From: Niveispirillum sp. SYP-B3756 | Lineage (GTDB): Bacteria; Pseudomonadota; Alphaproteobacteria; Azospirillales; Azospirillaceae | Direction: 5' to 3' | NCBI RefSeq assembly: GCF_009495745.1 | Contig: NZ_WIDQ01000001.1 | Coordinates: forward strand, 186,001-250,000 | DNA: 64,000 bases | Made by a program: the position numbers and the translations under genes | Shown: positions 1-11,169 of the stretch, piece after piece | Position numbering within the stretch: the stretch's first letter is position 1 | Layout of the letters: each line of letters starts with the position of its first letter | Notes under the pieces: generated by a model | What the model was told of the DNA's origin: nothing | What the model saw: the letters and a program-made list of their open reading frames with translations, nothing else | Database searches by the model: none

Positions 1-1311
1 GTCGCCACGGTTCTTCGGCTCGATGGAGACGGAGATCACGGGCTCGGGGAAGCGCATACGCTCCAGCACCACCGGGGCGGCCGGATCGCAGAGCGTGTCA
101 CCCGTGTCGGTTTCAGCCAGCGACACGAAGGCGACGATGTCGCCGGCGCGGCATTCTTCCAGATCGTTGGTGTCCTTGGCGAACATTTCCACGATACGGC
201 CGATACGCTCACGCTTGCCGCGGGTGGTGTTCACCAGGGTGGTGCCCTTGCTGACAACGCCCGAATAGACGCGCACGAAGGTCAGCGAACCATACTTGTC
301 GTTCAGCACCTTGAAGGCCAGACCCGAGAACGGCTCGTCATCGGAGCAGATACGCTCGCCGTTCGGGTTACCATCGGGGTCCACCGTCTTGATGGCTTCC
401 ACGTCGGTCGGGGCCGGCAGGTACCAGACAACGGCGTCGAGCAGCTGCTGCACGCCCTTGTTCTTGTAGGAAGAACCGCACATCACGGGCACGAAGGCAC
501 CGCTCAGCGTCGCCTTGCGGATGCATTCGCGCAGCTTGTCCGCGTCCGGCTCGGTGCCTTCCAGATAGGCTTCCATCGCCGCGTCGTCCTGCTCCACGCA
601 GGCTTCAACCAGATCCTGGCGGTACTGCTTGTACTGGGACAGCAACTCGCGGTCATAGGCGTTGGTGATCTTCAGCTTGTCGGCCAGATCGTCCGTAACG
701 TCCCAGATTTCCCACTTGCTGTCCTTCTCCTCGGAGAACCAGACATAAGCCTTCATCTCGACGAGATCGATCATGCCGTGGAAGTCATCTTCCGAGCCGA
801 TCGGCATCTGCAGGCAGACCGGGCGCGAGCCCAGACGATCAACGACCATCTTCACGGTGCGGCGGAAATTCGCGCCCGAGCGGTCCATCTTGTTGATGTA
901 GCACATGCGCGGCACTTTGTAGTTGTCCGCCAGGCGCCAGTTGGTTTCGGTCTGCGGCTCAACGCCGGCCACACCGTCGAACACCACGACCGCGCCGTCG
1001 AGCACGCGGAGCGAGCGGTTCACCTCGATGGTGAAGTCCACGTGGCCCGGGGTGTCGATGACGTTGATCTTCTTGCCCTTCCAGAAGCAGGACACGGCGG
1101 CCGACTGAATCGTGATGCCGCGCTTCTGTTCCTGTTCCATGTAGTCGGTCGTCGTCGACGTCTTCAGATCCTTGGTATCATGAACGTCGATGATCGTGTG
1201 CTTACGACCGGTATAGTACAGGATGCGCTCAGTCGTGGTCGTCTTGCCGGCATCGACGTGGGCGATGATGCCGATATTCCGAATATCAGAAAGCGGGGTA
1301 GTGCGGGGCAT
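1..1311 (-). CDS. fusA: Elongation factor G-like translational GTPase (partial, C-terminus outside window)
   Basis: Only the first 437 codons are present; a full EF-G has about 690 residues. It starts at ATG 1311 and runs leftward off the window. The GTPase motifs are all visible: [11 protein letters not shown] (P-loop), RGITIQSAA (G2), DTPGHVD (G3), NKMD (G4), then a [12 protein letters not shown] segment typical of the end of the G domain, followed by domain II (about residues 320-430). EF-G drives ribosomal translocation and, with RRF, ribosome recycling. The segment between P-loop and G2 (residues about 36-60, [25 protein letters not shown]) departs from the usual KIGEVHxGxATMDWMEQE form. 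The gene also stands alone rather than beside rpsL/rpsG, so it could be a paralogue rather than the only EF-G. Family assignment is certain; canonical role is probable. Confidence 0.9.
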   Translation of the reverse strand, partial: MPRTTPLSDIRNIGIIAHVDAGKTTTTERILYYTGRKHTIIDVHDTKDLKTSTTTDYMEQEQKRGITIQSAAVSCFWKGKKINVIDTPGHVDFTIEVNRSLRVLDGAVVVFDGVAGVEPQTETNWRLADNYKVPRMCYINKMDRSGANFRRTVKMVVDRLGSRPVCLQMPIGSEDDFHGMIDLVEMKAYVWFSEEKDSKWEIWDVTDDLADKLKITNAYDRELLSQYKQYRQDLVEACVEQDDAAMEAYLEGTEPDADKLRECIRKATLSGAFVPVMCGSSYKNKGVQQLLDAVVWYLPAPTDVEAIKTVDPDGNPNGERICSDDEPFSGLAFKVLNDKYGSLTFVRVYSGVVSKGTTLVNTTRGKRERIGRIVEMFAKDTNDLEECRAGDIVAFVSLAETDTGDTLCDPAAPVVLERMRFPEPVISVSIEPKNRGD

Positions 1312-1715
1312 AAGAAGGGCTCCGTCGTCCAGCGTCGTGTCAAAAAGATCAACCGACCCGGCGTGGTGAGGTCGAGTGTTCAGAGGGCGGGACGGCCCAC
1401 GGTGAGCAAACCATACCCGCACGAAAAAAACCGGGCAAGCCGACGGGTGCTCAGCACCCCGACTCCCCGGTGGCGGCCTATTTAGCGCGGATGGGCGCGG
1501 AAGCCAAGCGCCATCGTCAGCATGACCGCCAAGCGCAGGGCGACGGGCGCCCCCTATTTGCATCGTCTTGTCATAACCATTTGGTTACCATAACCCTATG
1601 GCTATTGGCCCGCGTATTGTCTGGAGAGAACAGCCACTTAAGATGTATGTGGTGGGATGCCGTCGCGTGGCGCGGAGAGGCCAATAATGCCCACCGGAGA
1701 AGGGATCGACAGACC
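1312..1715. other. Divergent intergenic region between EF-G-like gene and chemoreceptor
   Basis: About 400 bases separate two divergently read genes. I see no convincing conserved gene here. An open frame continues upstream of the chemoreceptor start but has no recognisable protein content. The region should hold both promoters; a short palindrome AACCA-TT-TGGTT lies at 1575-1586, too short to name. A GGAGAAGG ribosome-binding site precedes the chemoreceptor ATG. Confidence 0.5.
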
Positions 1716-3791
1716 ATGTTCAAGACATCGGTGTCACGATTGCTGATGGGGATTCAGATCGTCATGCTGTGCGGTCTGCTGGCCGCCGTGGTGACCCTGT
1801 CGATTTCTTCTCTGAAGCAGTTCAATGGCGCCCATGCCATTGTGGCGGATACCTTGTCAAACCGGGCCCTGTTCGACGCGGTGGTGAAAACACGGGCCCA
1901 GATTGCCCGGATACAGACCGCGATTGTCTCCCAGGATGATCCCGGCAAAACCGTGGAAGAGGCGCGCACGGCAGCGCGCTCTGCCTATCAGGAAGCGGTG
2001 CGCCTGCTGGCTGATGCCGATATCGCCAACAAGGCGGCCGTTCAGGGTAAGGTTGAGGAGACCCAGAAACGGATGGCGGCGGAATGGAGCAGCGTCGCCA
2101 GCCAGATCGCCCACCCCCGCGCGGATCGCAAGCTGGCCGCCACCGATGGCTGGCGTCAGGCCGTGCTGGGTGCCGCCGATGCCCTGGAAGGGGCCGCCAC
2201 CACCACCGCGCAGAATATCCGTCAGCTGGACGCCCAGATCGGGGAACTGATGGTGACGCGCGAGGCCGCGTGGCGCCTGCGCGACAATATGGGCGCGCAA
2301 TGCTCCCTGTTGCGCCCCTTCATCACTGAGAGCAAACCCCTGACAGCGGACATCGCCCAGCGCTGGCACAGCCGTAACGGCGCCTACAGCGTCGATCTGG
2401 CCATGCTGGGGGAAATCGCCCGACGCCCTGGTACCAGCCCCGCTCTGCGCGATGCCATCACCCTAGCCGCCGGCAATGTCGACAAGGCGCAAAGGGCCAT
2501 CAATGAGCTGGTGGGCAAGCTGGATGGCAGCGGCAAGGCCGCGATGGAGCCGGCTACTTATACCGCCACCTGCAACCAGCCTTTCGACAGTATCCTGGCC
2601 ATCGCCTACGGCGCGCTGGATCTGGCGGTGGAGCAGGCGGAGCGGGAGCGTAGCGCCGCTTTGATGATGCTGGTGCCCACCTGGATGGGGCTGATCGGGG
2701 CCATTGCCCTGTCCATCTTCGGCATCCTGGCCATCCGCCGCCGGGTGACCGGCCCGACCAGCATGTTGCGGGAAGCGATCGGCCATCTCTCCCGCCAGGA
2801 TTATTCAGTCCCTGTACCGCCGGCAGCCTATCCGGACGAGCTGGGTGGCGTGGCCAAGGCGCTGGAGTCGCTGCGCCAAAGCGCCGGCGAAGCCCAGCGC
2901 CTGCAACAGGAGGCCGTGGCAAGGCAGGCCGCCGAATTGGAGCGCGCCCGCCTGCTGCGCGACTATTGCCAGGCTTTCGATCAGGCGGCCCAGCAGGCCT
3001 TGAGCAATATCGGCAGCGCCACCCATGCCCTGGACCAGACCTCCGGGACGATGCGGCAGATCGCCAGCGAAACCAGCCAACAGGCGACCATGGTCTCCAA
3101 CGCGGCGGAGGAGACCTCCCAGAACGTGCAGACCGTCGCTGCCGCAACGGAGGAGCTGTCAGCCTCCATCGCCGAAATCTCCCATCGGGTAACGGCCAGC
3201 GCCGACATGGCGCAGCTGGCCACCGATCAGGCTGCCACCACCAATAGCACCGTAGAGGCGTTAAATGATGCAGCCCAACGCATTGGCGATGTGGTGGGGC
3301 TGATCAGCGAGATCGCAGCCCAAACCAACCTGCTGGCCCTGAATGCCACCATCGAAGCCGCCCGCGCCGGGGAGGCCGGCAAGGGCTTCGCCGTCGTCGC
3401 CTCCGAGGTGAAGAGCCTGGCAACCCAGACGGCACGGGCCACCGACGATATCACCGTGCAGGTGCAGAATATTCAGGGCACCACGGTAGCAGCCGTTAAG
3501 GCCATCCAAACCATCACCAATATGATCCAGCAGATCAGCGAGGGCACCTCTGCCATTGCGGCGGCCGTGGAGGAACAGGGCGCCGCCACGCAGGAAATTT
3601 CCAGCAGCGTGCAGCAGGTGGCGCAGGGCACGGCCGAGGTCACCAGCACCATCGCCGAGCTGGCCCAATCCAGCCAGCAGACGGGAGCAACCGCCGGCGC
3701 GGTCAGCGAGGCGGTGGGCGAGGTGGTGCGCGAGCAGGGCAGCCTGCGCAGCGCCATGGAGGATTTCCTGGCCAAGGTTCAGCGGGCCTGA
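1716..3791 (+). CDS. Methyl-accepting chemotaxis protein
   Basis: Transmembrane chemoreceptor of 691 residues that signals ligand occupancy to CheA/CheW. A first membrane helix lies at about residues 9-31 and is followed by a long, mostly helical periplasmic domain of roughly 290 residues. A second helix ([20 protein letters not shown]) follows, then a HAMP segment and a cytoplasmic helical bundle. The signalling hairpin is unmistakable: [21 protein letters not shown], then [15 protein letters not shown]. There is no C-terminal CheR/CheB pentapeptide. I chose ATG 1716, preceded by GGAGAAGG, over an upstream in-frame start at 1470 because the added 82 residues look non-coding and precede the membrane anchor. 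The ligand cannot be predicted. It stands alone, divergent from the EF-G-like gene. Confidence 0.92.
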   Translation: MFKTSVSRLLMGIQIVMLCGLLAAVVTLSISSLKQFNGAHAIVADTLSNRALFDAVVKTRAQIARIQTAIVSQDDPGKTVEEARTAARSAYQEAVRLLADADIANKAAVQGKVEETQKRMAAEWSSVASQIAHPRADRKLAATDGWRQAVLGAADALEGAATTTAQNIRQLDAQIGELMVTREAAWRLRDNMGAQCSLLRPFITESKPLTADIAQRWHSRNGAYSVDLAMLGEIARRPGTSPALRDAITLAAGNVDKAQRAINELVGKLDGSGKAAMEPATYTATCNQPFDSILAIAYGALDLAVEQAERERSAALMMLVPTWMGLIGAIALSIFGILAIRRRVTGPTSMLREAIGHLSRQDYSVPVPPAAYPDELGGVAKALESLRQSAGEAQRLQQEAVARQAAELERARLLRDYCQAFDQAAQQALSNIGSATHALDQTSGTMRQIASETSQQATMVSNAAEETSQNVQTVAAATEELSASIAEISHRVTASADMAQLATDQAATTNSTVEALNDAAQRIGDVVGLISEIAAQTNLLALNATIEAARAGEAGKGFAVVASEVKSLATQTARATDDITVQVQNIQGTTVAAVKAIQTITNMIQQISEGTSAIAAAVEEQGAATQEISSSVQQVAQGTAEVTSTIAELAQSSQQTGATAGAVSEAVGEVVREQGSLRSAMEDFLAKVQRA

Positions 3792-3956
3792 CCGCCGCAC
3801 CCCAGAACCGCCCCCGCCATTGGCTTAGCCTTCAGCAGCGGAGCATCAGCCTGGGCGGCGCAATCGCCCCGGTTTTGCGGGTCAAGGCTCAACCGCGATC
3901 GAAGCCGTTCGAAATAGAGGGCCAGCGCGCTCTCGATTCCCGATGGGATAGACGTG

Positions 3957-3999
3957 AAGGCCGCCCCCCTTTCCGGGGGGCGGCCTTCTGGCTTTTTAT
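3957..3999 (+). terminator. Intrinsic terminator downstream of the chemoreceptor
   Basis: A perfect 13-bp stem (3957-3969 with 3975-3987, loop TTTCC) is followed after a few bases by CTTTTTATA. It lies about 165 bases after the chemoreceptor stop and could serve that transcript. Confidence 0.75.
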
Positions 4000-4147
4000 A
4001 CTAGCGGCATGAAATCTTGACCGATGGTCAATCTTTCCTGCCCCTCAATCGCCAGCATCAGCATCCGCTGACTTGGCTACACCGCACGAGCGGCGCGGCG
4101 GCAGTCGCCGCCGTACCAACGGTCATGAATTATGACCGTTGGTATTA
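3997..4147 (-). repeat. Multi-hairpin repeat element, copy 1 (3' end of ppdK)
   Basis: A block of successive hairpins bounded by TATACTAG at 3997 and TTGGTATTA at 4139-4147; the last three bases are the ppdK stop codon. On the plus strand it contains TTGACC-GAT-GGTCAA, CAGCA-TCC-GCTG, CTTGGCTACAC, a GCACGAGC-centred hairpin, GGCGGC-AGTC-GCCGCC, and finally a 13-bp stem (4114-4126 with 4132-4144, loop GAATT). The same order of blocks recurs at 16263-16427 and, shortened, at 49572-49656, with stem bases exchanged in pairs. The terminal stem probably also ends ppdK transcription. This element fills most of the 3792-4144 gap; nothing else is seen there apart from the terminator at 3957. Confidence 0.7.
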
Positions 4148-6826
4148 GGCTTCGCTGGCGCGCTTTTCGCCTTCGATGGCGGCTTGCGCTGCCGCCAGAC
4201 GGGCAATCGGCACCCGGTAGGGGGAGCAGGAGACGTAATCCAGCCCCACCTTTTCACAGAAATAAATCGACGACGGGTCGCCACCATGCTCGCCACAGAT
4301 GCCGAGCTTGATGTCGCCGCGCGTCTTGCGACCACGTTCGGCGGCGATCTGCACCAACTCACCCACGCCTTCGGTATCCAGGGTCACGAACGGGTCGTGT
4401 TCCAGAATGCCGGCGCGCTGGTAATCCGGCAGGAAGGCCCCGGCATCGTCACGGCTGATGCCGAACGTCGTCTGGGTCAGGTCGTTGGTGCCAAAGCTGA
4501 AGAACTGAGCCGTTTCCGCGATCTTGCCCGCCTGCAAGGCTGCGCGCGGCAGTTCGATCATGGTGCCGACCAGATAATCGATCTTGTGGCTGGATGCGGC
4601 GATCACCTCACCGGCCACGCGATCAATCACCCCCTTCAGGATGTCCAGTTCCTTCTTGGTGCCGACCAGCGGGATCATGATTTCCGGGATCACCGTCTCA
4701 CCCGTTTCCTTGAACACGGCCACCGCCGCTTCAAAGATCGAACGGGCCTGCATCTCGTAAATCTCCGGGAAGGAGATGCCGAGACGGCAGCCGCGATGGC
4801 CCAGCATCGGGTTGGCTTCATGCAACTGAAGCGCCCGGTGCTGTACCTTCTGAATGTCGGTGCCGGCGGCCTTGGCCACCTCGGCCATTTCGGCCTCGCT
4901 GTTGGGCAGGAATTCGTGCAGCGGCGGGTCCAGCAGGCGGATCGTGACGGGCAGGCCCTTCATGATCTTGAACAGTTCAACGAAATCCTGGCGCTGCATC
5001 GGGGCGATCTTGGCCAAGGCAGCGCGGCGGCCCGCCTCGCTGTCGGCCAGGATCATTTCGCGCACGGCGATGATGCGGTCGGTATCGAAGAACATATGCT
5101 CGGTCCGGCACAGGCCGATGCCTTCGGCGCCGAACTTGCGGGCGGTGCGGGCATCCAGCGGGGTTTCCGCATTGGTGCGCACCTTCATGCGGCGATGCGC
5201 ATCGGCCCAGCCCATCAGTTCAGCGAAATCGCCGGACAGTTCAGGCTGAATGGTCGGCACCTCGCCCAGCATCACCTCACCGGTTGACCCGTCGATGGTG
5301 ATGATGTCGCCGGCCTTCACCTCCACATCGCGCACCAGCATGATGCCGCGCTTGTAATCAACGCGCAGTTCACCGGCACCGGCCACGCAGGACCGGCCCA
5401 TGCCGCGCGCCACCACGGCGGCATGGCTGGTCATGCCGCCACGGGTGGTGAGAATGCCCTTGGCCGCGTGCATCCCGTGAATATCTTCCGGGCTGGTTTC
5501 CACGCGGCAGAGGATGACGCTTTCACCCAGGCCCGCCTGCTTTTCCGCTTCCTCAGCGGTAAAGACCACCTTGCCGGATGCAGCACCAGGGCTGGCCGGC
5601 AGGCCCTTGGCGATGATCTTCTTGACGGCCTTGGGGTCCAGCGTCGGGTGCAGCAACTGGTCGAGCGACTTCGGCTCAATCCGCAGGATGCCTTCCTTCT
5701 GGCTGACCAGCCCTTCGCGCACCATGTCCACGGCGATCTTCAGCGCCGCCGGGGCCGTGCGCTTGCCGGAACGGGTTTGCAGCATATAGAGCTTGGATTG
5801 CTGCACCGTGAATTCGATATCCTGCATGTCACGGTAATGCCGCTCCAGCTTCAAACGCACCGCGTTCAACTGCTGGAACACTTCCGGCATACTTTCTTCC
5901 ATCGCCGGCAGGGTGGAGCCATTGGCCAGCTTGCCGGCAATGGTCAGGTGCTGCGGCGTGCGGATGCCGGCCACCACATCTTCGCCCTGGGCGTTGATGA
6001 GATATTCGCCATAGAAGGCATTCTCGCCCGTGGACGGGTTGCGGGTGAAGGCCACGCCGGTGGCGCAATCCTCGCCCATATTGCCGAACACCATGGCCTG
6101 TACATTCACCGCCGTGCCCCATTCGGCCGGAATGTCGTGCAGCTTGCGATAGGTGATGGCGCGGGCATTCATCCAGGAACCGAACACGGCGCCGATGGCA
6201 CCCCAAAGCTGTTCCTGCGGGTCTTGCGGGAAGGGCTTGCCCAGTTCTTCCTCAACCACGCGCTTATAACCGGTGATGACCTGCTGCCAGTCTTCCGCCG
6301 TCAGTTCGGTATCCAGGTTCAGGCCGGCATCGCGCTTATGGTCTTCCAGCACTTCTTCAAAGTGGTGGTGATCCACATCCAGCACGACATTGCCGAACAT
6401 CTGGATGAAACGGCGATAGCTGTCATAGGCGAAGCGGGCATCGCCGGAACGCCGGGCCAGGCCCGCCACCGTGATGTCATTCAGGCCCAGGTTCAGCACC
6501 GTATCCATCATGCCCGGCATCGACGCGCGGGCACCGGAGCGCACGGACACCAGCAGCGGGTTTTCGGCATCGCCGAAGGTGGCCCCGACAATGGTTTCCA
6601 CCGCAGCCAGCGCACCGGCAACGGACGCGGCCAGTTCCGGCGGATATTGGCGGCCATTGGCGTAGAAATAGGTGCAGACCTCCGTCGTGATCGTAAAGCC
6701 GGGAGGTACGGGCAGGCCGAGATTGCTCATCTCCGCCAGATTGGCGCCCTTGCCGCCGAGAAGATTCTTCATCTCCGCGCGGCCCTCGGCCTTGCCTTCA
6801 CCGAAGCTGTAGACCCACTTCGTCAT
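4145..6826 (-). CDS. ppdK: Pyruvate, phosphate dikinase
   Basis: Interconverts pyruvate + ATP + Pi and phosphoenolpyruvate + AMP + PPi in the cytoplasm, linking glycolysis and gluconeogenesis. At 893 residues it has the usual length. The N-terminal ATP-grasp domain begins at [11 protein letters not shown] and contains [13 protein letters not shown] and [16 protein letters not shown]. The swivelling phosphohistidine domain carries [16 protein letters not shown] with the catalytic His. The C-terminal TIM barrel contains [25 protein letters not shown] and [12 protein letters not shown]. The gene is monocistronic as far as can be seen. It ends inside a multi-hairpin repeat whose last stem may terminate it. 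Confidence 0.97.
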   Translation of the reverse strand: MTKWVYSFGEGKAEGRAEMKNLLGGKGANLAEMSNLGLPVPPGFTITTEVCTYFYANGRQYPPELAASVAGALAAVETIVGATFGDAENPLLVSVRSGARASMPGMMDTVLNLGLNDITVAGLARRSGDARFAYDSYRRFIQMFGNVVLDVDHHHFEEVLEDHKRDAGLNLDTELTAEDWQQVITGYKRVVEEELGKPFPQDPQEQLWGAIGAVFGSWMNARAITYRKLHDIPAEWGTAVNVQAMVFGNMGEDCATGVAFTRNPSTGENAFYGEYLINAQGEDVVAGIRTPQHLTIAGKLANGSTLPAMEESMPEVFQQLNAVRLKLERHYRDMQDIEFTVQQSKLYMLQTRSGKRTAPAALKIAVDMVREGLVSQKEGILRIEPKSLDQLLHPTLDPKAVKKIIAKGLPASPGAASGKVVFTAEEAEKQAGLGESVILCRVETSPEDIHGMHAAKGILTTRGGMTSHAAVVARGMGRSCVAGAGELRVDYKRGIMLVRDVEVKAGDIITIDGSTGEVMLGEVPTIQPELSGDFAELMGWADAHRRMKVRTNAETPLDARTARKFGAEGIGLCRTEHMFFDTDRIIAVREMILADSEAGRRAALAKIAPMQRQDFVELFKIMKGLPVTIRLLDPPLHEFLPNSEAEMAEVAKAAGTDIQKVQHRALQLHEANPMLGHRGCRLGISFPEIYEMQARSIFEAAVAVFKETGETVIPEIMIPLVGTKKELDILKGVIDRVAGEVIAASSHKIDYLVGTMIELPRAALQAGKIAETAQFFSFGTNDLTQTTFGISRDDAGAFLPDYQRAGILEHDPFVTLDTEGVGELVQIAAERGRKTRGDIKLGICGEHGGDPSSIYFCEKVGLDYVSCSPYRVPIARLAAAQAAIEGEKRASEA

Positions 6827-7049
6827 GGTCTTGGTCCCGTCGATTGTTCAATGGTTGGGATGTAGGACTGGGGGTGTTGGACGCTACGCAACATTGTGCA
6901 ACGGATTTGGGGGGGATGTTGCACAGGGGAAATCCGGCTTTTTGCTGCCGGCATGGGGGTGCCTGCCCGCGTTGGGGGCGGGGGCGTGAAGAGGGGGGCG
7001 CCCGAAAGGGCGGCCGGAGATGGGGCAAAGCCGCCACCCCAAGTTCAAA

Positions 7050-7134
7050 CCGTCACCCCGGCGAAGGCCGGGGTCCAGGGGCCACAAGCGCTGTGCTCTA
7101 CGAAACTGGACCCCGGCCTTCGCCGGGGTGACGG
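7050..7134. repeat. 85-bp palindromic repeat (CCGTCACCCCGGCGAAGG type), copy 1
   Basis: A long inverted repeat with arms CCGTCACCCCGGCGAAGGCC... and the reverse complement, enclosing a variable centre with CTGGACC/GGTCCAG at its edges. A near-identical 85-bp copy is at 30239-30323. Such mobile palindromes are common between genes in alphaproteobacterial genomes. It lies in the 6827-7330 gap between ppdK and glyS; the rest of that gap (G-rich stretches, no coherent frame) shows nothing I can name. Confidence 0.85.
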
Positions 7135-7330
7135 TAGTGTGGGGGGAGATGGAGGTGAGAAAGGGGGGTGGGGGAACACGCCATTCACCCAAGGCAGCAT
7201 TCTGTAACGCTGCCAACCCCACTACCTTTTTACCGCAGTGCGGCACGAATAGCGTAATTCCACTAGCTCCCCCGCCGCGCCCCGCCCGCAACGGACGGCG
7301 GGGGGAGCGGCGGGAAGGGAGCATGGCGGG

Positions 7331-9547
7331 TCAGCCCTCGATCTTGGACAGGTCGGCGATCAGGCCGAGCGTACCACGGATCTGGCTCAACAGCCGCAGG
7401 CGGTTGGCGCGCAAGGCCTTGTCGTCGGCATTCACCGTCACCTTCTCGAAGAAGGCATCAACCGGGGCGCGGACGGCGGCAAAGGCGGCCATGGCCCCGG
7501 TGAAATCTTCTGCTTCGATCAGCGGGGCGGCCTGGGTATGGGCGGCAACCAGCGCATCGGCCAGGGCCTTTTCCTCTTCCTGCGCCAGCAGGCTGGCATC
7601 CACGGCGGCATCATAGGCGATGCCGTCCTTCTTTTCCTCAATCCGCAGGATGTTGCTGGCGCGCTTATAGGCGGCCAGCAGGTTGGCCCCGTCATCGGTG
7701 GCGACAAAGCCGGCCAGCGCATCGACACGGGCCAGCAGGCGGACGAGATCGTCTTCGCCACCCAAGGCCAGCACAGCGTCAATCAGGTCGTGACGAACGC
7801 CCTTTTCCTTCAGGGAGACCTTCAGGCGGTCAGCAAAAAAACCATTGATATCTTTAGTGAGATCATCGCCTTCCGCTGAATATGCATCAACGCGCCAACA
7901 GTGCTCCCACCTTGCTTCAATATTTTCGTCTTGCCTTTGTTCATCCGAAAGATGGCGTTGAACTAGGTAACCAATATAGTCAAACGACTCCGTCGAATTA
8001 GATTCAAGATACGTAGCCAGCGGTAAATATGCGTTTTTCAGAACTTCCCTCAACCGTAATCGCAGCCCATTCTCCACGATCAACCGGATCACACCCAGCG
8101 CGGCCCGACGCAGGGCAAACGGATCGCGGGAACCGGTAGGCTTCTCGTTAATCGCATAGAAAGCAACCAGCGTGTCGAGCTTTTCGGCCAACGCCACGGC
8201 CACCGACACCTTGTCGGTCGGCACGCGGTCGGACGGCCCCAGCGGCTTGTAATGGTCGGCAATGGCCTCGGCCACCGGGGCGGGCAGGCCTTCATGATAG
8301 GCCACATAGCGGCCCATGATGCCCTGGACTTCCGGGAACTCACCCACCACACCGGTGGTCAGATCGGCCTTGGACAGCCAAGCGGCGATTTCGGCCTGTT
8401 CGATCTCCGAGGCGCTGTAACCCAGCGCTTGGGCAATGGACTTGGACAGCGCCTCAATCCGCTCCACCCGCTGGTGCAGCGTGCCGAGCTTGGCATGGAA
8501 GGTGATGTCCTTCAGGCCCGGCAACCGGTCCTCCAGCTTCACCTTCAAATCCTGATCCCAGAAGAATTTCGCATCCGACAGGCGGGCGCGCAGCACGCGC
8601 TCGTTCCCGGCCACCACGGCCTTGCCGCCATCGGCGGTGGTGCGGTTGGCGACCACCACAAAGCGCGGGGCCAGCTTGCCGTCAGCCGTTTCGAGGGCGA
8701 AATAACGCTGGTGCGTGCGCATGGAGGTGGTCAGCACCTCCGCCGGCACGTCCATGAACTTGTTGTCGATGGCACCGGTCAGCACCACCGGATATTCCAC
8801 CAGCCCCGCCACCTCTTCCAGCAGGCCCGGATCATCCTTCAGGCGGAAACCCTCCGCGACGGCCGCCTTCTGCGCGCCGTCCAGGATCAGGCGCTTGCGC
8901 TCCTCCCGGTCCAGCACCACATGGGCGGCGGCCAGCTTGGCCTGATAGTCGGCGAAACCGGTGACGTTGAATTCACCCGGCGACAGGAAACGGTGGCCCT
9001 GGGTGGCGTTGCCATAGGCAATGCTCTTGCCGCCCAGATCCAGCGCACCCGGCACCACGGCCCCATCGAACAAAGCGATGATGGAATGCAGCGGGCGGAC
9101 CCAGCGGAATTCATTGGCACCCCAGCGCATCGATTTCGGCCAGGGCAGTTCGCGGATGGCGGCATCGATGATAGCGGGCAGGACTGCGACCGTGGCGCCC
9201 CCCTTCTTTTCGATCACCGCGAAATAGAACACACCCTTGCCGGTGTCGCGCTGTTCGGCCTGATCGATGCTGGCCAGGCCGGCGGATTTCAGGAAGCCGG
9301 CCAGGGCCTGTTCGGGCGAACCGACGCGCGGGCCCTTCTTTTCCTCCCGCACATCGGCCTGGGCCGTGGGCACACCAGCGACCACCAGGGTCAGGCGGCG
9401 CGGGGTGGAATGGGCCGCTGCCGTGGTAAAGGCAATGCCGGCAGCGGCCAGCTTGTCCGTCACCAGACGCTTGAAGTCATCCGCCGCCCGCACTTGCATC
9501 CGGGCCGGGATTTCTTCCATGAACAGTTCGATCAGCAGTTCGGCCAT
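7331..9547 (-). CDS. glyS: Glycyl-tRNA synthetase beta subunit
   Basis: Beta subunit of the alpha2beta2 bacterial glycyl-tRNA synthetase, responsible mainly for tRNA(Gly) recognition. It starts [17 protein letters not shown], the family signature, and includes the HD-like region ([19 protein letters not shown]) and the C-terminal anticodon-binding part ([11 protein letters not shown]...LRANRLRLL). At 738 residues it is longer than the roughly 690 usual for alphaproteobacteria. The excess falls at residues about 495-572 (7832-8062), where base composition drops sharply and the text ([20 protein letters not shown] and onward) is unlike the family. The frame is kept through it. It lies 59 bases downstream of glyQ in the same operon. 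Confidence 0.95.
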   Translation of the reverse strand: MAELLIELFMEEIPARMQVRAADDFKRLVTDKLAAAGIAFTTAAAHSTPRRLTLVVAGVPTAQADVREEKKGPRVGSPEQALAGFLKSAGLASIDQAEQRDTGKGVFYFAVIEKKGGATVAVLPAIIDAAIRELPWPKSMRWGANEFRWVRPLHSIIALFDGAVVPGALDLGGKSIAYGNATQGHRFLSPGEFNVTGFADYQAKLAAAHVVLDREERKRLILDGAQKAAVAEGFRLKDDPGLLEEVAGLVEYPVVLTGAIDNKFMDVPAEVLTTSMRTHQRYFALETADGKLAPRFVVVANRTTADGGKAVVAGNERVLRARLSDAKFFWDQDLKVKLEDRLPGLKDITFHAKLGTLHQRVERIEALSKSIAQALGYSASEIEQAEIAAWLSKADLTTGVVGEFPEVQGIMGRYVAYHEGLPAPVAEAIADHYKPLGPSDRVPTDKVSVAVALAEKLDTLVAFYAINEKPTGSRDPFALRRAALGVIRLIVENGLRLRLREVLKNAYLPLATYLESNSTESFDYIGYLVQRHLSDEQRQDENIEARWEHCWRVDAYSAEGDDLTKDINGFFADRLKVSLKEKGVRHDLIDAVLALGGEDDLVRLLARVDALAGFVATDDGANLLAAYKRASNILRIEEKKDGIAYDAAVDASLLAQEEEKALADALVAAHTQAAPLIEAEDFTGAMAAFAAVRAPVDAFFEKVTVNADDKALRANRLRLLSQIRGTLGLIADLSKIEG

Positions 9548-9606
9548 GATTTCTTCAGTTCAAAAACGTCTGGTGAAAATTCGTTACGGTCGCGGAACAA
9601 GGCCCC

Positions 9607-10515
9607 TCAGGCGGCCTTGCCCTTACGATAGCCATCGGCAATCCAAGCATTGCAGCAAGCCTTTGCCAGCTCGCGCACACGCAGGATGTAGCTCTGTCGT
9701 TCCACCACCGAAATGACGCCGCGCGCATCCAGCAGATTGAACAGGTGGCTGGCCTTGATGCACTGGTCATAGGCGGGCAGCGCCAGATTATGCGACAGCA
9801 GCCGGGCGCATTCCTTCTCCGCGTTCTGGAAATGCTGCAACAGCATGTCGGTATCGGCGAATTCGAAATTATGGGCGGAATATTCCTGCTCGGCGCGGTG
9901 GAACACCTCGCCATATTTCACCGCCGGCACGTCGCCCACCGGGTCGTTGAACTGCAGGTCATAGACGTTTTCCACGCCCTGGATATACATGGCCAGACGT
10001 TCCAGGCCATAGGTCAGTTCCGAGGCGATGGGGGCGCATTCAATGCCGCCAACCTGTTGGAAATAGGTGAACTGCGTCACCTCCATCCCGTCGCACCAGA
10101 CCTCCCAGCCCAGGCCCCAGGCGCCCAGGGTCGGGCTTTCCCAGTCATCTTCCACGAAACGGATATCGTGCAGTTCCGGGTCGACGCCCAGCGCCACCAG
10201 GGACTGCAGGTACAGATCCTGGATATTGGCCGGCGACGGCTTCATGATCACCTGGAACTGGTAATAATGCTGCAGCCGGTTGGGGTTTTCGCCATAGCGC
10301 CCATCCTTGGGACGGCGGGACGGCTGCACATAGGCGGCGTTCCAGGCATCCGGCCCCAGCGCGCGCAGCGTGGTGGCCGGGTGGAACGTTCCCGCCCCCA
10401 CTTCCATGTCATAGGGCTGCAGAATGGTGCAGCCTTGCGCTGCCCAAAAATTCTGCAAGGTCAGAATGACACCCTGGAAGGAGAGGGGCTTCTTGCCCGA
10501 TGCGTTGGCCGCCAT
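9607..10515 (-). CDS. glyQ: Glycyl-tRNA synthetase alpha subunit
   Basis: Catalytic subunit of the heterotetrameric glycyl-tRNA synthetase, 302 residues, the normal length. Class II features are plain: the N-terminal [19 protein letters not shown], then [33 protein letters not shown] (motif 2 region) and [23 protein letters not shown]. It activates glycine and charges tRNA(Gly) together with GlyS. It is transcribed leftward ahead of glyS and, except for an unrelated small gene upstream, heads the operon. Confidence 0.97.
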   Translation of the reverse strand: MAANASGKKPLSFQGVILTLQNFWAAQGCTILQPYDMEVGAGTFHPATTLRALGPDAWNAAYVQPSRRPKDGRYGENPNRLQHYYQFQVIMKPSPANIQDLYLQSLVALGVDPELHDIRFVEDDWESPTLGAWGLGWEVWCDGMEVTQFTYFQQVGGIECAPIASELTYGLERLAMYIQGVENVYDLQFNDPVGDVPAVKYGEVFHRAEQEYSAHNFEFADTDMLLQHFQNAEKECARLLSHNLALPAYDQCIKASHLFNLLDARGVISVVERQSYILRVRELAKACCNAWIADGYRKGKAA

Positions 10516-10669
10516 AGTTCCTGGATTTCTACACTTACGTTGCGGTGCGCCACCTTAGTCGGCCGTCCCGGCCAAATCAAGGCGGGCCGCCGGTTATTAT
10601 CTGTGCGGGGAATGCAGGGCTCAGCAGCATTTTGTTGCGCGTGCGAGCCGACGGCCCTGCCCTGCCCCG

Positions 10670-10936
10670 TCAAGCCTGGGGACAGCCAGGGGTGCCGCAT
10701 TTGCGGGCATTGGCGGGGATATAGACGCCGCAGCCAGGGCATTTCACCATATCCTCGGTCTCCATCACCGGTTCCCTGCCCTTGCCGGTGCGCGGCGGCG
10801 GCTGGGGCGGCCGGTTGCCATTGTTGCGGCGCAGGGCCTCCTGCCGCTGGCGTTGCAGCTTGCCCACCAGGCGGAAGCCGAACCAGACAATGGCAAGAAT
10901 GCCGATCAGGGTGATGAGCTTGGAAATCGACAGCAT
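10670..10936 (-). CDS. Small membrane-anchored zinc-ribbon protein
   Basis: An 88-residue protein beginning at ATG 10936 (MLSISKLITLIGILAIVWFGF), which gives a single N-terminal membrane helix. A basic, proline-rich linker follows (KLQRQRQEALRRN... PPQPPPRTGKG). The C-terminal CPGCGVYIPANARKCGTPGC provides four cysteines for a zinc ribbon. An upstream TTG start at 10975 would add 13 residues before the helix and is less likely. Similar small proteins lie near glyQ in related bacteria, but their role is not known to me. It sits upstream of glyQ on the same strand with a gap of about 150 bases. Confidence 0.75.
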   Translation of the reverse strand: MLSISKLITLIGILAIVWFGFRLVGKLQRQRQEALRRNNGNRPPQPPPRTGKGREPVMETEDMVKCPGCGVYIPANARKCGTPGCPQA

Positions 10937-11058
10937 GGTGGCCCAGGATTGACGCGAGGCGGGGGCGGCACGCAAGCGCCAAATCGCCCCACCACAAACA
11001 TGTTTGACGGTCTGTGCGAGAACTTATCGTGTTTCTCGAAGCATTGCCCTTTTTTCCA

Positions 11059-11131
11059 CCGTCATTCCCGCGCAGGCGGGAATCCAAAATCCGCGCTGTC
11101 GTATGGATTCCCGCCTGCGCGGGAATGACGG
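11059..11131. repeat. 73-bp palindromic repeat (CCGTCATTCCCGCGCAGG type)
   Basis: Arms CCGTCATTCCCGCGCAGGCG and its reverse complement, with GGAATCCA/TGGATTCC at the inner edges and a variable centre. Related in layout, but not in arm sequence, to the 85-bp palindromes at 7050 and 30239. A common class of intergenic palindrome in Proteobacteria. Confidence 0.85.
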
Positions 11132-11169
11132 TTAAGGTATTGATAAATTTGGAAATTCCCAGACAGGTC

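Noticed and set aside
1470-1715. 82-codon N-terminal extension of the chemoreceptor
   Set aside because: Would place non-conserved sequence before the membrane anchor; ATG 1716 has a good ribosome-binding site.
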